A stretch of DNA of 64,000 nucleotides, taken from assembly GCA_905221605.1 (NCBI GenBank), contig CAJNDS010002356.1:310001-374000 (forward strand), in the 5' to 3' direction. This document shows, in pieces, positions 61,024 to 64,000 of this stretch; the stretch's first letter is position 1, and each line of letters starts with the position of its first letter. The DNA is from Symbiodinium natans. Taxonomy: Eukaryota; Sar; Dinophyceae; Suessiales; Symbiodiniaceae. The notes under the pieces were generated by a model that saw only the letters and a program-made list of their open reading frames with translations, did not search any database and was not told the DNA's origin. The position numbers were made by a program, and so were the translations under genes.

Positions 61024-61340
61024 CTAACTGAAAAGAGGTGTATCTTTCCCTTCTGCAGGAATCAGTACAGTCATATCACCATGGTCCAAATAAGCTCCAT
61101 GCACATTGATGTAGCGAACAAGACCACTGACCGTGTCTCCCGCTTCATAGGAATGCTTCCCAGGTGTAGCCAGGGCTCCCTCATTGGGCACTTCCTTTGT
61201 TTGTTCTTCAGAAACCGGCACCTTTTCTTCGGCTCCTGGAACATCCCTTGCTTCCACCCTTGGGCCAAGCTGCTTGTCCTGCTCCTGCACGAGTCCCGCA
61301 AGATCATCCACCTTGCGCTCCAGGGATTCAGGACCATCTT
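61024..61340 (-). CDS. S1-like (OB-fold) domain protein, exon on the minus strand
   Basis: The minus frame runs from an AG acceptor at about 61341 down to a stop at 61024-61026. An in-frame ATG lies at 61392, but that part overlaps a family-2 short element, so the acceptor is preferred. It encodes an acidic coiled stretch (SLERKVDDLAGLVQEQDKQL), a Pro/Glu-rich linker and an S1-type domain: AGDTVSGLVRYINVHGAYLD followed by VLIPAEG. The pattern GxVxGxVxxIxxxGAYLD is the RNA-binding S1 consensus. The domain is cut short (about 38 residues), so the gene may splice onward or be a fragment. It is the only minus-strand coding exon I accept in the window. Confidence 0.55.
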
Positions 61341-61351
61341 CTTTTTTAGCC

Positions 61352-61424
61352 GGGTCCTTATTATAAGGGAATCCTGCCACTTGGAGGGCCATTTTAGGGT
61401 TCCCTTATTTTCGTAAGCCCCCCC
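61352..61424 (-). mobile_element. GGGG-rich inverted-repeat element, family 2, copy 5
   Basis: Read on the minus strand it starts GGGGGGCTTACGAAAATAAG and contains AGGATTCCCTTATAATAAGG, like the copy at 54.1 kb. It lies in the short gap between the divergent minus-strand S1 exon and the + gene at 61460. Confidence 0.55.
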
Positions 61425-61459
61425 ACTTTGCTTTTTTTTTTTCTCTCCATCCTGCGAAG

Positions 61460-61985
61460 ATGGAGCCCCTGGAGCCCATTGGGAAGCCCTACATCTCCAG
61501 GGCGGTCCTGGATCGCGCGGTCGGCGTACCCAGTGCGTGCCCAGGGCATCGCCCAGCAAAAGTGGTAAAGCTTACAGGGTAACTTCTAAACATTTCTAAA
61601 CCCTGAACCGGTAGCATGAGAGACCTTCCTACGCACGCGCTGCTGAGCTTCTCGAGGTTTGGGAGCTGAGCCGCGAACACGAGGAGCTCCTGCGCATTGC
61701 GGATCGGCAGGCCTACTTGCCTAGTTTACCTAGTTCGTACTGATGCGTCTAACGTTTGCAGTGGCTGACGTTCTTTGTGTGATGCGTGAGCAGTTCCTGA
61801 AACTGATGGCTTCGCTATGTTTCGCTCTGTCCGGTGGCGTTTTGGCTCTCTTGGCGTTGAAGCCTCATGGTAGGCAGCACGAGCTGCTAGCTGAGAGCGA
61901 TGGGCCAGGCTGGCAGCGTCAAAGAAACGTTTCACGGGTGGATTTGCGGCAGCGGTATCGAAGAAGGGCGCCTCGGCTTATGTGA
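61460..61985 (+). CDS. Small single-pass membrane protein, unknown family
   Basis: ATG at 61460 follows CGAAG. Exon 1 reads MEPLEPIGKPYISRAVLDRA and ends before GTAAAG at about 61567. Exon 2 starts at 61648 (LLEVWELSREHEELLRIADR). A GC donor after CGGCAG would lead to a third exon at about 61763 (VADVLCVMREQFLKL, then membrane helix LCFALSGGVLALLAL) ending with a very basic tail and the stop at 61983-61985. The alternative is that 61743-61985 is a separate short ORF beginning MRLTFAVADV. No family recognised. It is divergent from the S1 exon, about 100 bp away. Confidence 0.45.
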
Positions 61986-62167
61986 GCCCATGGCTTACCA
62001 ATGACATGATATCAACTTTCCTCACAAGAGTAGAGAGTTCGGTGTAGCAGTTGTGAGCAGTTGTGTATAGACCACGTGAGGCCACATGCGCTCACATCAC
62101 CTCACATCCAAAAACGCGAAGGCTCCCTCCCAGGAACTTTCGGAGAACAGCTTTGCTGAACCAGCCA

Positions 62168-62195
62168 AGGGGGTGTGGGCGGGGGGGGGGGGGGG

Positions 62196-62230
<35 letters not shown>
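62168..62230. repeat. Poly-G tract
   Basis: About 60 bp of G broken by one C. Strongly G-quadruplex-prone. Length may be unreliable because such runs are hard to sequence. Confidence 0.9.
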
Positions 62231-62232
<2 letters not shown>

Positions 62233-62650
62233 ATCCCCAACATGCTTGGGGCTAATCCCCCATCTCGGCTGCTGTTTCTTGGCTTGGATCAGTGGAGGAG
62301 CCAGCTCTAGCTGACGCTCATGATACTCGGCCCGTGTGTCGGTCTAAACGCTCTACGGGCTCCGGTTAGTCGTTGTTGGCATGGAGAAGAACAAGGGCTC
62401 TGGCTTTCGGAGTTTAGTAGGGATGAAGCCGCCAGCCGAGCAAACGACGCCAACCCAAAAGTAAAGATCAACCTCCCAGTAAGCAGTGACTTCTTGCTGT
62501 GCGCTTTCCTCCCCCTCCCTCCTGGGGCGCAGGTTGATCTCCTGTAAAGTTACTTGTAGCATTCCTTTTGAGCATGTGCGTGTCTTCTCCTTTCTTAGGT
62601 CCGGCCCCGGTCGCCGTGTGGTGGCGGCGTCCGCGAGCCGCTCGCGGCCC

Positions 62651-64000
62651 ATGGAGCGGGCGAGCCTGAGGGCGACGTTTCGGCTGCGATGCGCGGAGCG
62701 CATCGCACCCAGTGAGCTCAGCAAGGCCTCACCCCGACGATTCTCTCCTTTCTCTCTCCTTCTCCCTTCTTCTCCACTTCCCTCTCTGTCCTTCACCATT
62801 CACTCTCATGATGATGTAGTGATGGTGTATGCTGTATCAGAATATCACTTTTTCAAGAACTGATTCGACAGGACTGCCCGGTAAAGCTGGTAGTCTTTGA
62901 CTTCGACGAGACCCTGACTCTGGCGACCTTCATGACCGGCAACTGTGAGTATGCAGATGACGAGGACCCGCAAGTGTCGAATCTGTTAGCTTCCGACTTC
63001 CGGACACGAGGCCTCCGGTCCTTCCCCAGTGTCATTCCTGTCACTTCCCCTCATGGTCTTTGCTTGCTCCTATACTGTGTGACGTGTGCGCCTCTTAGCG
63101 TGTGTCAGGAGAAGGACATCGCCCGGGTGATCAACTTCGAGACGCCCTGGGTCGAGGGCTCCCGAATCGTGAAGCTCCAGAAGATGCTTCAGGCAATCAA
63201 GGAAGGTGCTGATGGACGGCAAAGATTCTTGACCGTCCTCACCAACAATGGTAAGGGCGTGCAGGCAGTGATCAACATGCTCAAGATCGCTGGTCTGGAT
63301 GCGTACTTCAGTGCCGTATGGACTATGCCCTGGCGGCAGTACATGCCTAACGGGGCCTACAAAGACACGAAGGGCCAGTGGAACTTGTTTGACCCGCCTT
63401 CGGACAAGGTGCGAAACCACAAGGCAGATGTCCTCAATCATGTGACGAAGTATCCCGATGCATGGTTTCCGCAGATTGGCCAGGACAGCAGCTTCAAGGC
63501 CATCGAAAGCCTGCAGATGGGGAACATCGTGTTAGTGGACGACCAGCGGGCCAACTTCCAAAGTCAGTTTGGTGCCAGCATACTGCGCTACTGCAAGGTG
63601 GCACGCTACGATGCAGACCTCTACTACGACATGCGCATGGTCAAGAACATGGGAGGCATTGGTGCCCACCATGACGCGGACTATGACACGCTGAAGCGGT
63701 TCGTGGAGGACCCATGGATGTGCAAAGAGACCCTCCAAATCCGATGCCAGGAGCGGGACTTTCGGGGTTGGGAGACTCAGCCGCCAGTGAAGCTCGTCGT
63801 TTTTGACTTCGATGAGACGCTGACGTTGGCTACCTTCATGCCCCAGAGCAAGGCCATTGCAACCAAGGTCGGCTGGACTCCAGCAGAGGCAGCTTTCAAA
63901 GACTGGAGCCAAGAAGACCTTGTGAAGTATAACTTTGAATCCCCGTGGTGCGAGGGAAGAGTACAGAAGCTCAAGGCAATGTTCGAGGACATCGAGAAAG
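62651..64000 (+). CDS. Tandem HAD-superfamily phosphatase-like protein, incomplete at the window edge
   Basis: Proposed exons: 62651-62715 (ATG at 62651), 62841-62973 and 63109 to beyond 64000. Intron 1 has a GC donor (62716) and the phase-2 join gives AERIAPSEISLFQELIRQD. Intron 2 (62974-63108) is 135 bp with no stop in frame, so retention is possible. Domain 1 carries HAD motif I, VVFDFDETLT, then LTVLTNNGKG (motif II position) and IVLVDDQ (motif IV acidic pair). Domain 2 restarts at about 63784 with VKLVVFDFDETLTLATFMP, the same 15-plus residues, roughly 257 residues after the first, and continues through NFESPWCEGR, matching NFETPWVEGS of domain 1. The catalytic Asp pair is intact in both. 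HAD enzymes with DxDxT are usually phosphatases of small metabolites or proteins; the substrate is unknown. More repeats may follow outside the window. Confidence 0.78.

Overview
This window looks like nuclear DNA of a dinoflagellate, most likely a symbiodiniacean or a relative (the genus cannot be fixed from the sequence). The reasons are: genes cut into many short exons with almost all of them on the + strand; many introns that start with GC or GA instead of GT but still end in AG; interstitial TTTAGGG-type (telomere-like) tracts in introns and between genes; long microsatellites; and protein families typical of protists (PDZ/IQ repeats, SLC25 carriers, HAD repeats). There is no prokaryotic operon, CRISPR array, rRNA or tRNA that I can support. 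All gene models were built by eye from reading frames, splice dinucleotides, intron phase and family motifs, so exon edges are proposals.

Layout, left to right. 1.15-6.48 kb: a secreted beta-propeller protein (choice-of-anchor I type followed by an esterase-like phytase domain). 6.7-8.6 kb: triplet and TA repeats and a small transposon. 8.8-11.5 kb: scattered helical exons of an unknown gene. 12.1-13.8 kb: an intronless 545-residue coiled-coil protein. 14.35-17.0 kb: exons of an unknown membrane protein. 18.5-26.0 kb: a gene made of at least seven split PDZ-like modules, most linked to IQ-like segments, four of them inside a recent 1,073-bp tandem array. 26.6-28.85 kb: a 127-residue, two-helix membrane protein whose second intron is packed with CA-rich repeats. 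29.15-42.3 kb: exons for more PDZ domains, IQ motifs and a very long coiled coil, with a 0.6-kb telomere-like array in one intron. 44.5-45.8 kb: a CCCH zinc-finger gene. 46.6-48.4 kb: ankyrin-type exons. 48.6-54.0 kb: two unknown genes. 56.1-57.8 kb: a nearly complete mitochondrial carrier gene. 58.3-60.7 kb: fragments of unknown genes. 61.0-61.34 kb: the only convincing minus-strand coding exon (S1-like fold), next to an unusually AT-rich spacer. 61.46-61.99 kb: a small membrane protein gene. 62.65-64.0 kb: a tandem HAD-domain gene that runs off the window.

The most interesting results are structural. The PDZ repeats keep the same intron positions, phases and exon lengths (38, 43 and 78 nt), yet the donor at one homologous intron is GT in one copy, GA in another and GC in the others. 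The same gene has grown by near-identical 1,073-bp genomic units that carry whole exon sets. The introns and spacers hold at least three families of short inverted-repeat elements, two with target-site duplications that can be read directly.
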